The position numbers and the translations under genes were made by a program. A DNA stretch of 64,000 bases from contig JAOVFP010000012.1 in the NCBI GenBank assembly GCA_025738555.1, positions 2,790,001-2,854,000 on the forward strand. The letters run 5' to 3'. Shown here in pieces: positions 1-12,619 of the stretch. The DNA comes from Cyathus striatus (lineage: Eukaryota; Basidiomycota; Agaricomycetes; Agaricales; Nidulariaceae). The notes under the pieces are model-generated. The model was given only the letters and a program-made list of their open reading frames with translations, did no database searches and was not told the DNA's origin. The stretch's first letter is position 1. Each line of letters starts with the position of its first letter.

Positions 1-2730
1 GGAATGAAGGCGACAAGGACTCGGAAGCAAGATAGTAACAGTTGAAAAAGACAGACCTACACAATGTAAAGCCTATAAAACACATACCAGTTGGCGTCAT
101 GAAATAACTGAGTAGCAACAAGCCCGTGAGTAGACTTCCTTTGCACTGAAAGCGACAGGATACATACTGATAACTTTCAAGATCCGACGACGCTAGCTGG
201 ATGACACGCAGGGAATACGGGGACGTCGAAATACATGGGATGAAGATTGAGAGGGGAAGGAAGATTGTAGCAGTATAAATGAATGACTATAAAACTAAAG
301 GGTACTCATATTAGTACATCCAAAAAGGTAAAAGTGACGATTTCGCACCTACTAGGAGTCATAATATGATATCACCATTCCATATCACCAAAGCATTAGA
401 ACACCACCGAAAGCTTCGTTTTGTGCACCCACACCCAAGCTTGAGCCAGGGAGCAAAAGGGGAATAATAAAAGAAGACATAACCACATCAACCGAGAATC
501 GCTACCTTCATCCTCCTTGGGACCCCACAGTCACCGAGGATTCCAGCAGCGACCACAACCCCCCCCCCCGCAGCCACAAAGACAGCACAAAAACACGAAG
601 CGAGAAAACAGAAAGGTAATGGAAAAAGACCGATCATAAAAGACAGTACTATGCCCCAACCTAATCCTCCACATCAAAATTACACACAAACACAGCAACA
701 TCATAACAGCGACGAGCGCATTCAATACTCGATTGAGATGAGAGAGTACGTCTACCTCATGAACGACGAGGACAGTAACGATGAGGTGCATCTCTGCACC
801 CATACTCTCTCATCATGACATGAAGACAATAATAAAACCCCTCACTGAACACGGGTTACAAGCAATCAACTCCATTCCCGTCGTCTCATGACAACCCACA
901 CGATTCAGAGGACAATGTACCCCGAGGAGGGACGCAACAGCTGAAAGAATGATTGGCTCAGGAAAATGTTGACCAGGAGAAACCTGATGATGAAGCCGTG
1001 CTGCAGGACTAGCAGCGTCCCAGTGGTGCCTCCCCCTCCCAGTCGAACAATATCTCCCCAGACACATCTGCACACCAAAGTCCTTCACGCACCCACCGCC
1101 CAGGCTCAAGCCAGAAAACAACAAGGGAGAAGAAGAACAGAAGAACCGAAACAATGTACCGAACGTTAACACGCACCAAGAGCTCTGTGCTGTTGCATTG
1201 ACCTCAAAAGGCCGAATATACAAATACAAACTTCAATATTGGCTGGGATTTCAACAAAAATGTAGGGAAGAAGATAAGCAAAGAGAGCATGGGAGTATGA
1301 CTCAGAGAGCAGCAGGAATGGGATGAGGGAACGGAGGAAGGGGGGGAGGAGATGGGAATGTCATGGTGAAGGGGAGATGGTGGGGGAAGGAAGGAAGGAA
1401 GGAAGAGTCAGGCATAAGGTGCTCGACTCCGCCAGAAATTGAGACGGTGCACGGGCCAAGTACAATCGCGACGCGTTCGAGAGTGATTAAGTCACGTGAT
1501 TATTACATAATGATAAACAACGGGCACCAAACCACTGCCTTATCTTACTTATCTCTCTCTATTCACTGCTTCTCTCCATCCCCCTACTGCTGACTACCGC
1601 CAAGTGCTTAAATATTATATGAGGAACACTCAATCGACGAAATTCATGCTAGAATAGTGCAATAAACCCAAACATCGCACCAATTCGGTACTCACTGTGC
1701 AATAATCGAGTCTCCCCATCCCTAAATCCCCTTATGAAATTTATCCTCTAGCTCAAACCACTGCTTAATCCAGTCTGAGTCTCTTCAAAAACTCTTCAAT
1801 CGTCTCCTCATCATCACACTCAACTTGTCTCGAAGCCCAAGAGTCCGCCAAGTCGCAGCTTTTGGTGGACTATGCCATTTATACCACTAAAATACAATGT
1901 TTACGCTAAGCTAGCCGCAGGGTGCCAATTTGGACCTCCGGGTAACGGGTTGGTATTCTTGCTGACTCATCTGAAATGTTCAAGCTCAAGCGCTTTGAGT
2001 TGCACATGGAAACTTGAAGCGGGCCCACCACATTATAAATCCCCTACAACAGTTATCCCCGCTCTAAACCACTATGCTGGAGTTGTGAGATCAAAACTTT
2101 AGAAACGAGTAGTTATACATTCAATATTGTAGTACGTGTAACACGGTCATCTCAAAAAAAATAACGAATTAATTCAGCTTTGTTCAACTTTCCCGGTTTT
2201 GGATTACCGGTGTTTATACCGTTTGATTCAACAGCTTCATGCTCTATCTGCACGTCAGCCGTAGACCATGCCACACTGCTCTGACCTCGCGGCAGCATAG
2301 TCTCGCATGTCCAACAATGTAGACTACTTCGACCCCAACTGCCGTACAGCACCTTTGCGATGTAGCTGTCCAGGTCATCCAAGACCTAGAGCCGGAAGAG
2401 CGGCAATGTCGATCGTGTTGACGCAGAAGGGAGACACCCGGGGGAGGCCAGTTCTGATATGACATTGACTGGTCATCAAAGACGTTGAGGTATATTATTC
2501 AAAAGTGCGTTTTTTCTCCTTTTGTTTGGTATAGAGTTTTAATTTTGTGGTTGGTGGGCATGAGGAATATCGTATTAAAATTCATGAATTGCGTGTTGTC
2601 GTCAAAAACACTCGGTTCACTCTTAAGCCGAAACGATCTTTGAGAATACCGAGAGACTGCACCATCTATCTCAGTGTAACACCCCCCCCCCAGGTGTAGT
2701 TAGATCTGTGGAGAGGATTCGTACGTTCTC
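1..2730. other. No recognised gene; weak ORF remnants
   Basis: I recognise no gene here. A 56-codon ATG ORF on the plus strand (651-818, rich in Q, N, D and E) and a minus-strand ORF at 2152-2382 have plausible protein composition, but nothing else supports them. Short homopolymer and purine tracts occur (poly-C near 560 and 2683, GGAA repeats at 1386-1406). The rest is mixed-composition sequence without obvious repeats. Confidence 0.4.
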
Positions 2731-2732
2731 AC

Positions 2733-3264
2733 CCTCATTGCCTTGAAGACGATATCACTCTAACAGCCGAACAAGCACTCAGATTCCAGTGTTAAATTCC
2801 TCACGGGAGAGCTGATTTGAGTCGAGCGCAGTATGTGAATAATGTCGCGGAGATGCTTATGGCTATTTTTGGACATGGGTATAGGGGGAATACACTAATG
2901 CACCTGTTGGTGATGCGACTATTAAAGGTGTTAGTGGTTACCTATTGCTGAGGCGTTGGCTACTAGGGCTTTGGTCGGTGCTTGGGATAAGTGCGTTCTT
3001 TCTGCATTTATTTTTAAAGATGCTGATGCATGGTATAGTTGAACAAGAGGAATGGTTGGTGCATCAACCGCCCTCGCATTCATACGCTCCATAGGCATCG
3101 CAACTGACACATTCAGATTCAGCACCATCGGATCAATCTACCAAGCTGGTGAATCACTATACCACCAATTCAATAAAGTACACAAAGGACGCTTAGCGTA
3201 CTTTGGCCACACGGACGCTGCGAGGCAGTACTTTATCGACTTGGGATACCAGCCGGCGAGATAA
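2733..3264 (+). pseudogene. PDR-type ABC transporter fragment (nucleotide-binding domain)
   Basis: A decayed piece of the first nucleotide-binding domain of a fungal pleiotropic-drug-resistance (ABCG) membrane pump, which uses ATP to export drugs. Successive frames read a Q-loop-side segment (EDDITLTAEQALRF), then QYVNNVAEMLMAIFG, then PVGDATIKGVSG, where the ABC signature is broken: VSGY replaces VSGG and the ERKR part is missing. AEALATRALVGAWDK, a D-loop-like GASTALAF, STIGSIYQAGES and the switch-side YFGHTDAARQYFIDLGYQPAR follow. Several frame changes and stops separate the blocks. Walker A, the membrane domains and the second half are absent, so it cannot work as a pump. The family call rests on the ordered motif series; the exact subfamily member is uncertain. 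Confidence 0.72.
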
Positions 3265-4302
3265 TGTCATATTTTGAATCACAGTTCACTCTCGCCAAGA
3301 GTTCCTCCCGTTGTATTTCACTCGGTATAGTGCACCTCCGAACACCTCAATGATTCGTCGGAAACTCCAAAGTCGCACCAGAATATTACAGAAGACCTTG
3401 TATCGCAACCGAGACACGTGTTCCACAGCTCCAGCACTCACCTATTCCTCTATCACCAAAACGTTACGTTCCCAGTTCATTCTATTCTCCATATCGAATG
3501 ACTGTTTATCCTCTGGTATACCATTCAAACTTATGGTCAGTATTTCTGAGTGTTTTTTTTTATGGATATTTCTACATCCCCTACTCATCAACAGATTACA
3601 TCGCCAGTTTTCATCTCAGTATGGTTCCATCATTGAATCCTCTCACTCTAATCAATCTGTCTGTTCACCCTTCATCGCTAGGTGTTATGAGCCTCGATGA
3701 CCTATCTTTTAATAATCTCTATACATCCAATTACAGCGGATGTTGAATTAGACGCTCGCACAGTTTAATATGATTATTAGGCTAAATCTCTTGTTGGCAC
3801 GTTTACAAATAAAATTACTATTCTATCAACATAAGACGTTTATAAAATAATTATGGAGCTATGTAATGCGTAAGAAACCTTTCGTTGGGCTTGTATTATG
3901 TCGAGAGCATGGGAAGATATTGCAAGATTATTGTAATTTAGATAGAATCACAATTAAATGGCTAGGAACTATTGTATGAGCAATGCATGCCCTAGAAATA
4001 ATTGTAGTGCGTTGTACTGCAGCAGAATCATTTTATTCACTTTCTATTGGCTCAGAATTGTGCTATGGGAATGTATTACTAATAAAACGATTTCGGCACT
4101 TTCCCTTGCCACCAATCCAATGTACGCCGCGCGCCTTTTTACTGATGTCAAGATTCTGGCTCCTTGTGTGTATCATGTTCGTTTTATGTCATTCAAACAT
4201 CTAACAAACAAGCTTATACAGACCACACTGACAGTCCATCTTCGCTCTTACAGAGAGAGACACCGTGAACAATCTGTCAAGCCAACCTAGTAATCCTTAA
4301 CG
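3265..4302. other. No recognised feature
   Basis: AT-rich sequence with short ORFs (for example 3311-3700 and 3958-4290) of unconvincing composition. I see no continuation of the transporter, no RNA gene and no clear repeat. Confidence 0.4.
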
Positions 4303-7300
4303 ATGCCAGCGATCCCCAGCACACCACTAAACACCAAAACCTCCAGACCTTCCAAAACCCTCCGCACACCAGGCTAATCGTTCACGTTCAACGTTAACGT
4401 TCATCAATGTCATCACTCACAAACGCCCTGGCTCCATCTCCAGTGCCAGTGACCTCTCCAACTGCCTCTCCCGCGCCGGGAGCAGCCTCTACACCACGCA
4501 CAAGAAATACAAAGCCTCCCTATCCGTCGAATCGCGCAAGACCGTCAAACTCAATCTCTCCACGTCGAAAAACTCCTGTACCGGGTACGCCAACGACGGG
4601 AGGGAGCACGAGCCAACCTAGGATACCAGCGTCCCCGAGGAAAGGGGAGGAGAGTCCTAGCTTGTTGCCTGTGACTAGCGAGATGGACGTGAGTAATGTC
4701 GATCCGGAGCAGGTGCTGGCGGATGATCAGACTGTCGAGCCTGGGGATATGTCGTTTGATGCTGAGGATATGGTTTCCGTTCGGTGCGTTTTCCCCCCTC
4801 CCTTACTTCCCTTGCTAACGATTAACGATGGGATGATAGTATGCGCCCTTCGAACAGCCCCGTGCATGGTCCCCGAGCACGAATGAAATCTCTCTCCTGC
4901 CTGCGTACCACAAACCCACCACCTCCGCGCCCACATTCACCTTCGACTCCATCCTCATCGGGTCAGAAAACAAACCTATATACATCACCACCGCGCGTAA
5001 ACACGTACGCGCCGCAATGGAGGGTACAACGCAGTCGTGTTCGTGTACGGACAGACCGCCTCAGGAAAGACATACACGCTCACAGTATCATACCCCGCGC
5101 TACAAGAGACATCTTCTCGTACATCCGCAACACGCCAGAGAGGGAATACCTCCGCTGCTCGTTCTTAGAGATCTACAACGAAACCATCATCGATCTCCTC
5201 GCTCCCCCTTCGTTGGCCTCAGCGAACCCGGTACAGATTCAAGGGACAGGGAACGATATTATCCTCGTTCCACTCCACGAGGGGGTTGTTGCGAGTCTGG
5301 CTGGTGTAAATGGTGTTTTGGAGAGGGGGGAAGGGAATAAGAGGACTGCGAGTACGGATTGGAATGAGAGGATAGTCGGAGTCATAGTGTTGTTTAGGGT
5401 TATAGAGAGGAGGGAGAGGAGGGAGGCGGAGAGGCCTTGCCTGTGCCGCCTAGTGGGAGGCATACGCCTGGGTTGGACGGATGGTAGACTCCCGGGCTTG
5501 GTGGGGCTAGGTTGCAGGCGAGAGGTGGGAGGAGTATGAGGACGCCCGTTTTGGTTTGTCTTTCTACTTTATGGTGTGGGTAGATGCTAACGAGGCGGTT
5601 GGTTGTCAGAGTCTGATTGATCTTGCGGGGTCAGAGAAGGCTACGTCCGATAAGGAATGGACAAGGGAGGGGAAGTATATTAATACTAGGTTCGTTGTTG
5701 GTTTTGTGGTTGGTTGTAGGGTGCTGACGACGTACAGTTTGTTGACGCTAGGAACTGTTATTGGGACTTTGGCGGAGAATGCTGCAAAGGGGAAGACGTA
5801 CGTTCTTCCTAGCTAACTGTCGGGTGCTTATTGATGGATTGAGTGCAGAGATCACGTACCTTATCGCAACTCGAAGCTTACGCGCATTCTACAACCTTCC
5901 TTGTCCGGTAACGCACAGATAAGTGTGATCTGTACTATCAACCCCGATCCCTCTGCCGTCACTGAGAGCACGAGCACGCTATCATTCGCTAAGAGGGTCA
6001 AAGGAGTTCATGTGTGTTTTACTTTCTTCATTTGCTTGGGAGGGTTTCTAACGTTTCTCCGTAGCTCAACGCGCAGAAGAAAGAGATCGTCGATACAGAT
6101 GCGCTCATTGAGCGGTATAGGAAGGAGGATCTTAAGCGCAGGCTTGCGGAGCGTGAGGCTGATGCTCCTGTTCGCAATTGTCTGTTGTCGGCTCGTGAGG
6201 TACGTTTTCCCTTCTGTACTGTTATCAACTTCGGCTGATAAGAGATATCGTAGCAAATTGATGAAATGAAGGCGATGGGCGATCTCAATGCGTGCATTAA
6301 GCAGCTTACGAAGCTCATTCTGACCAGTCAGACCGTGGAAGATGCGAGGAGTGACGATTCGAGGCCTGTTAGAAGGCCGATTTTGATATGTCCCCGTATC
6401 AGGTTTGTCTTTCTCAGTGCCGTTTTGTGCATTTGCTCATTGCGATATAGCTTCAACAAAAGCCCCTTGCTGCCCGCATGCAGACGGAGTCTCAAGCCAA
6501 CCAGCTTCTGTCACTTGAAGCTGCGTTGATTGCTCGTCTACCCCTTCCGCCTACTGTGTTTGAAAGCGAGAAGGATAAGCTTATCGCTGAGCAGGGCAAG
6601 ACGATCCGGGAGCTAGAGATTGTCGTTCGGGGGTACGAGGAGAATCTAGGCGAACCGCTGCGTAAGGTCAAGGAGGATGTTGAGCGGTAGTGGAAGGAGA
6701 AGTTCGATGAAGAGGCTAGGAAGAGGGAGGAGAAGGAGCAGTGGGCGGAGGAGGTTGTTAAGCAGCTGGAGAAGAAGAAGAAGGTTGGTCTGTATTGCTT
6801 CTTGGTGTTGGGCGTTGCTAATTGGTTTAGACGTAGGCGAGAAAACAGCTGGAGGAGGAGCGTCGTGCGGTCGCTGCCTTCGTCAACAAGTTTGATGCAC
6901 TGGGACTGGGGCTTGGTGCTGCGCCCGTATCCAAGCTTTAGCCGCCGAAGCCAATCCCTGGAGGAGTGGCTATTGCTTCCTCTGAGAGACAGCAAACGAG
7001 ACAGCGTCTCTCCCTGTCCTCGGCCTCTATTTTCGGATCCACCGTTGCGAGCACGAGCAAAGTGCTGGAACAGGAAGAACACGATATCACTCCTACGTTC
7101 TCTCTCATGCCTCCGACTACTAACCCAATAGAAAGCTCACCCGTGCGACTTGAGCTTTCGTGATTCCCTGCTCAGCCTAGTCTGCTGGACCATGAGCCGG
7201 AATGGCTTGATGGGGAGACGAGCTTTGATTCTATTTTGGAGGTGGAGAATGCTATTTTTCCCCCACCGCCTATGTTTGAAGTTAAGAAGTTGGATATTGG

Positions 7301-7373
7301 GCCTGCAACTCCGCAGAGCCCTGTGAGGGAGGTGTTCGGTGATAAGGAGAATATTGCTTCTGCTGCGTGGTGA
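4303..7373 (+). pseudogene. Decayed kinesin motor gene, KIP2/Tea2 (kinesin-7)-like
   Basis: Encodes a microtubule plus-end motor of the fungal KIP2/Tea2 or CENP-E-like type, now broken. A Ser/Pro/Thr-rich N-terminus (ATG at 4407; an alternative ATG at 4303 opens 24 codons) precedes an intron near 4784-4838. The motor then reads FTFDSILIGSENKPIY, the P-loop GQTASGKT at 5048-5071, FLEIYNETIIDLLAPP, VQIQGTGNDIILVPL, then switch I, where NERSSRSHS is broken by a 1-bp deletion near 5372. Switch II LIDLAGSEKA is at about 5613-5642, followed by PYRNSKLTRILQPSLSGNAQ and SFAKRVKGV. A coiled-coil tail (EKDKLIAEQGKTIRELEIV) and a conserved C-terminal segment ending GDKENIASAAW follow. Frame changes near 5085, 5372 and 5550 and after 6690 argue for a pseudogene, although sequencing indels could mimic some. 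An inverted paralogue lies at 51140-53110. Confidence 0.8.
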
Positions 7374-7626
7374 TAAAGCACTGGGTGGGAATTTGGATAC
7401 TTATTATTAGGGAACTGGAAGTCCATCTCAAGTTTTGTTTTTTGTTGTTGCTTTTTCGATTTGCTGTTTGTTCTTTGTTCGGAATGCTTTATTGTATTTT
7501 TATTATGTGGATCTGGAAAATCTACTCTCCTGAGACTGTCACAGTGGTTATTGTTGGTCTTGCTCACTAAGAAAAGTTGAAGTAAAGTATATTGTATGCA
7601 GTAGCTGATATTTAGGATCTCATGTA

Positions 7627-7950
7627 TTAATGCGTCACTACTCTATGCCATTGACTTTGAAGAGTAGCCAGGTAGGAGTCGTAGCTATCATCTTGATCAA
7701 TTGCTGTCAGCAACTACCTGAGGGTGCGAATTTCACCTCGCAGTTCTGCAGCACTCAAGCCACTCGTTTCGCCCTGGGCTATCGTCTGTTATGGTCACTA
7801 AAAATCCCTCCAGAGCTTCGTCTCAAAGATCTGTCTTTCATTGCGACCTTAAAACCTCTGATATACGTTGCTTTCTACCTTACAACCTTACTCATCAGCA
7901 AATCTGCAGGCACATTCTCACGACATTATGCATCTTTTGAAGACTGAAAT
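7627..7950 (-). pseudogene. 3' end of an unidentified gene, tail-to-tail with the kinesin
   Basis: The minus strand reads protein-like segments (GETSGLSAAELRGEIRTLR, then DDSYDSYLATLQSQWHRVVTH) ending at a TAA at 7627-7629. An in-frame TAG falls in a stretch that could be an intron. The call is supported mainly by the paralogous block at 50.7-53.1 kb, where the same gene end lies in the same position relative to the second kinesin copy and stops at the matching TAA (51126-51128). The upstream part is cut off by the MITE. I do not recognise the family. Confidence 0.35.
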
Positions 7951-7961
7951 GACAGTAACTA

Positions 7962-8862
7962 CTATCACCCATCAGTAGTTCGTATTGATCACTGGTTCGT
8001 ATTAGGCAAATATCTCTCCTTTCTCAGGCTTCTCCTGCTTCAAAATTTTTAATCTGTCATTTACTTATGTTGCTATACACGAATATCACTTTTTTTGTTC
8101 AGAGTTGCTCAAAATTCAAATGAATGTTGTTGGAAGAATGTCACACTAGCCATGTATCGGCGCAGCGGATTCTGAAATTTGTGATCGTTTTGATAATTTT
8201 GATGGACGCGCTCCACGTGAGTCGTGTTAAGCGAGCTGCTGCTCGTTTATTCTTCCTGGCGTGTTAACAGCGTGTGAAGCCTTTAAATTCTTTATATAAT
8301 TCTTCACATATTCAACACTACTCATCTGCGATAGGAGGTCCAGAGACATTGCCAGCAACTTTTCATGGTGCACACTCAAATTATTATCAGGTACGTCCTG
8401 CTATATTACCCACCAACTCGCATGGACATTGGAACGGAACTCTCTATACAGGTTACCACCAAGACCACTATATTCAACCCCTGCATTACAGTTCTCATCG
8501 TGATCACACTCCAAGGTCATAGCGCCATATACTAATACCTCCAGCATGTACTAACGTGCTAACCTCATAATTTACATAATGCATATATTATATATTTCAC
8601 ATGTAAAGTACCTTACTCATGTATATTCTCTGTACATTACCATGTATATAATCCTACAGTACATAGTTCTTTATCAAATACAATACTTACTACATAGCTC
8701 ATAACCTAACCAATTGGCTGCTTGGCCAATGCTTGGCTATGCAAAGCACAAACAGGTGCCATCAAAATGATCAATGGAGTTTGAATTCTGCCAACAGTCA
8801 CACATGGTCACACCTGTAACAATACGAACCAGTGATCAATACGAACTACTGATGGGTGATAG
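7962..8862. mobile_element. TA-flanked MITE with perfect 42-bp terminal inverted repeats
   Basis: The first 42 bp (starting CTATCACCCATCAGTAGTT) are repeated exactly in reverse complement at the right end, and the element is flanked by TA on both sides (7960-7961 and 8863-8864). This fits a non-autonomous Tc1/mariner-superfamily element of 901 bp. A weaker match (TGACAGT) extends outside the perfect repeat on both sides. The interior holds only a short ORF (8274-8522) of no recognisable family. It separates the kinesin neighbourhood from the Plavaka pair. Confidence 0.72.
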
Positions 8863-8904
8863 TACGAGAACACTGTCAATGTGACTGCATCATTTAACTC
8901 TAAT

Positions 8905-11296
8905 TTAAGCATCATCAACAAACTCAACATCCATGAAAAGATACTTCTCATCTGCCTCTTGACCATCACCAAGGTCGATAATCACTTCCTCATCATTGAC
9001 AATGTTATCCTTTCCCTTTCCTCTAGCACTGACCCTTTTTCTAAACTCCATCACACCATCTATGACTGCTTGCCAGTGACTTTCTGACATATTGTTTATA
9101 CAATCGTTCCACAGAGAGGCACGGGGCTTCATGACCAACTGACCCCACCTATTATGGTCGTGAATATCACCATAATTCTTACTTGAAAATTCTGTTGATT
9201 CTTCCTTTCGACCCTTTGGAAGCTCAATAATGCCACTACAAGAAAAGATGAGAATTCTGAGCATCTGCAATATCTCATTAGAATAGAATTAGAAGTTAAA
9301 TATCAACCTACTGCCTGTATGGACATAACAAGTGCCCCCTTGGGTTTCATATTGAACCCACTGTATATGTCAGACTTAGGCTTATGTACAAGATCTAGAT
9401 GGCATGTGAGGGTTCGAAGTACAAGTGGGCCTAGAAAGCAACCCTTGATTTACATGAAACAACTGACTTCAGGCAATGGAAAATAAGAGAACAGTGCTTA
9501 CTCTATAATCATGACACTCCTTTGGGATCTCACTCCAGCCTTCAGCATATGCTGCCCTGAATGTGAATGGAAGAACTTGGACATGTGAAGAGTCCCTGGA
9601 TGGATCAGCAGCATCACCAAGCATAATCTTCACAAAAGCAGCACAGGTGTCCTGGGATTTAAGCCCAAGCACATTCCATACATCACTAAGAGCCTTAATA
9701 GCGGCATTGGTGAAGCCCTTAATCCAACTGTTGTTGATGTCACGTCGAACCTAAACAAAATGTAGTCAATAATGTATAGAAATCACAATTGACTGAAATA
9801 CTTACAAGGGTGTCCACAGTTTTGAAAAGCTCATTGTTGGGATCTTCATGTGAGATAGTATAGTCAGCAGCAACAAATACTGTGTTCCAAATCTTTGAAA
9901 CTACATCTTCTTCCCATGGTGTCCAAGCATTGATTCCATCAAGGTAGTCATAAATCATAGTCAATACTTCAGAATGGAACGAAGTATATGCACCTTCTGG
10001 GAGATCACTATGTTGGGGCTGCCTATTCTGACCATGTTTTCACTTGCTATACTTGGCAGGCACAGAATGAATAGCCTTGGTCTTTACAACCAGTGCCTGT
10101 ATAATTGCTTGAATACCATATAAAACCTAGTACAAAGAGTTCAATACACACCTGAGACCTGTAATTGCTCTGGGCCACCTTAATCTCTGTCATAGAAGCA
10201 CACTCAATTTCTTCATCATTAGATGGAATTGCTCCATCATGAACTTCAATTGTACCAGGCTCTTGAGGTGGATGTGCATGCTGTGGATCAAAAAGAGGGG
10301 ATGGGTGGTAAATCTCATCACATTGCCAGTCTTGACATATTCCAGTGGGGATAGATAACTTTGCTTTCTTGAGCTGTCAAGATCTGATAATATTAATGAT
10401 GAGTAGACGGTCAATGTGCAAGACATGTGACTAGTATGACTAATGTGGGCTCAGAAGCTGCTGCTGCACTATGCTTTGGGTTGATAGGTGTATGTTGAGC
10501 TTTATCTTCAACTATAATCTTGCTGATTTCCTCCCAGACGAGCAACCCACACTTCTTTCTTCTATGCTGTGGCTTAATGGATGTGTCCAGCTCATCGTTA
10601 TTGAGCTCTACCTCATTAGGAACATCGTCTGACTCATCTGACATATTCTGTGCAGCATTTTCGAGATCTGCACGTTTCAGAGAATTCAGCAAGAAACATT
10701 TATTCTATAGACTAATGATGGACATACTGCTACCATTACCAACAAAGGCAGGTTTCAGGCCATTCTCGTCAGGTGTAGCATCATTCATGGCAGTATCTGA
10801 AGCACAACAGCAGTGTTCAGCAATCTTTGAGGTACTACTTAGTTATCTCACCTTTGTCATCAGTGCAGATATTTTCTTTCCCTGGTCAGTGATGTGAAAC
10901 ATGAGGGATATTCAGTCTATTAGGAGGGCTGCCAATGTTCTCATGAGATTGTTGAAGTCTATGTTGAGACTTGTTCTCCAACTGAGCTGCTTTCTGCTTC
11001 CCATCAGCTTCAACCGAAGCCTTAGCTGCTTTCTCAGTATCCTTGGCTGCTTTCTCAGCTTGGATGACTTCACAAGAGCAGTGAATTCTGATTGAGTCCT
11101 CATATACTTTGCCTGGGTGAGTGATTTTGTTTCCTGGATGAGTGGAATACATAGTGATTGTGTGATGTGCACAGTGAAACGATGTGGAGAAAAGGCCCCA
11201 AAGAGTATAGAGAGGAGGGAATGGAAGGGGGCAGAATATTTGAGCACACTTTGAAGTTGCTTTTGTATATGTGACTTGTTCACATTGGCTTGTCAT
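8905..11296 (-). CDS. Multi-exon protein divergent from Plavaka transposase; function unknown
   Basis: A multi-intron gene on the minus strand. The N-terminal part (about 10886-11296) is a charged AEKAAKDTEKAAKAS coiled-coil-like stretch with one frame change between TQSEFTALVK and VIQAEKAAKD. A middle acidic exon follows (10411-10692: SDESDDVPNEVELNNDELD then RRKKCG). The C-terminal region reads NAWTPWEEDVVSKIWNTVF (9740-9964), NNSWIKGFTNAAIKALSDVW, GDAADPSRDSSHVQVLPFTFRAAY (9469-9672), and ends with HWQAVIDGVMEFRKRVSARG and an acidic tail (8905-9270). Similar proteins are, as I recall, abundant in Agaricomycete repeats, but I cannot name a function. It is divergent from the Plavaka gene, and the shared intergenic region suggests both belong to one element (inference). 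The start is uncertain. Confidence 0.55.
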
Positions 11297-11332
11297 TTAC
11301 ACAGCTGATAATTTAGAAACTTTCTCTGGTCT

Positions 11333-11560
11333 TGCCCCTATTCGAGTCAATGTTCAAGACCTCTAATCCCTTTAGTTCAAGTCAACACCCAAGGTCCCTA
11401 GGCCCTTTCATTCATTCATGTCAATGCCCAAGATTCCTAGGCCTGTTTGTCCATTCGAGCCAATGCCCATGGTCCTTAGCCCATTTTTATGAATCCACAC
11501 CCAAGGTCTCAGCCCTTCTATTGAAGCCGAAATCAAAGGTTTCAAAGGTTTCTGCTTTTA
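11333..11560. repeat. Degenerate ~50-60-bp tandem repeat in the divergent intergenic region
   Basis: About four imperfect units carry ATTCGAGTCAATGCCCAAGG then TCCTAGGCCC, between the divergent minus-strand gene and the Plavaka gene. Together with 11561-11676 it forms the only room for promoters of both genes. Confidence 0.5.
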
Positions 11561-11676
11561 TGTCATCACTCTGGGCCTGCCTCAAGCCTTTCTGCCTCGC
11601 TGACATTCATGCAAGCACTCCTGAAGTTCTGAATACACATTGGAAGTTCATTTACTCTGCCCACAGAATATTCAAT

Positions 11677-12080
11677 ATGCCACAGTATCATTGCACATTT
11701 GTGGGCTGCAGGAAGTTTTGCAAGACTATCTGTGGTCTCAGTCAACATCAAAATGCATGCCACTTCAATCCCAAAAATAGGTACCGCTTCTCCCCCATAC
11801 AACTCACCCCATCACCAAATTTCCCAGATATTCCACAAATATGGCCTGCTTTTAACACACCAGAAGGACCACCCATACCTGAGGAGAATGAACCACCTCA
11901 GGCTCAAGGTTGGGAATGACTTGGAAAGAGTGGTCTATATATACACAAACATCCCTATCTTGACGATATGTGGTTCTTCAACACTCCAACATGTTCTAAC
12001 AGCCATTTCAAATTCATAGGTATCCCCTGTGATGAAGATGGGTATGACTTACCCAATCCTACACCTACATCACCACAGTT
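11677..12080 (+). pseudogene. Plavaka-type transposase, N-terminal part (C2H2 finger)
   Basis: Plavaka transposases are Agaricomycete cut-and-paste enzymes that begin with a C2H2 zinc finger. The ATG at 11677 opens MPQYHCTFVGCRKFCKTICG followed by LSQHQNACH, a C-X4-C-X12-H-X4-H-type finger at residues 6-30. A Pro-rich linker follows, then a 1-bp frame change near 11920. The continuation is HKHPYLDDMWFFNTP and FIGIPCDEDGYDLPNP. The gene stops at the foldback insertion. The 8-bp target duplication CCACAGTT (12073-12080) is repeated at 15476-15483, where the reading frame resumes with QLPHPDFKDNP. The upstream ORF from 11332 shares the frame but looks non-coding. Broken by insertion and frameshift. 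Confidence 0.72.
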
Positions 12081-12204
12081 CATTAGTGTCAGCCAATTGT
12101 GATCATAAAAAGCCCAGGATTTATGAGTGCTGCAATCATAAAACCAGGGCTTTTTATGAGTGCCTCTACTATTATATATTTACTAATGAATCTATGGGTT
12201 ACTT

Positions 12205-12605
12205 AATGAATGTAGTGGTGATCATAGGTGATCATAGGTTATTTCAAGTGCATATTCATATACTATTACTACTAATAGTTTCCAAGGTGATCATAGGTGA
12301 TCATAGGCCATTTCAAGTGTGTATTCATATATTGTTACTACTAATGAATCTATGGGTTACTAATGAATGTAGTGGTGATCATAGGTGATCATAGGCTTTT
12401 TCAAGTGTGTATTCATATATTATTACTACTAATGATTTTCAAGGTGATCATAGGTGATCATAGGTCATTTCAAGTGCATATTCACCTATTATTACTACTA
12501 ATGATTTTCAAGGTGATCATAGGTGATCATAGGTCATTTCAAGTGTGCATTCACATATTATTACTACTAATGATTTCACAGGTGATCATAGGTGATCATA
12601 GGTTT
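12205..12605. repeat. 69-bp tandem repeat, left arm of foldback 1
   Basis: About six units, each beginning with a doubled TGATCATAGG and containing CATTTCAAGTG and TATTACTACTAATG. The same unit occurs in reverse complement at 14815-15350 on the right arm. Confidence 0.85.
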
Positions 12606-12619
12606 CATATATATTAGCA

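Noticed and set aside
966..1169. Plus-strand ORF of 67 codons
   Set aside because: Overlaps another frame of similar quality, basic low-complexity composition, no domain.
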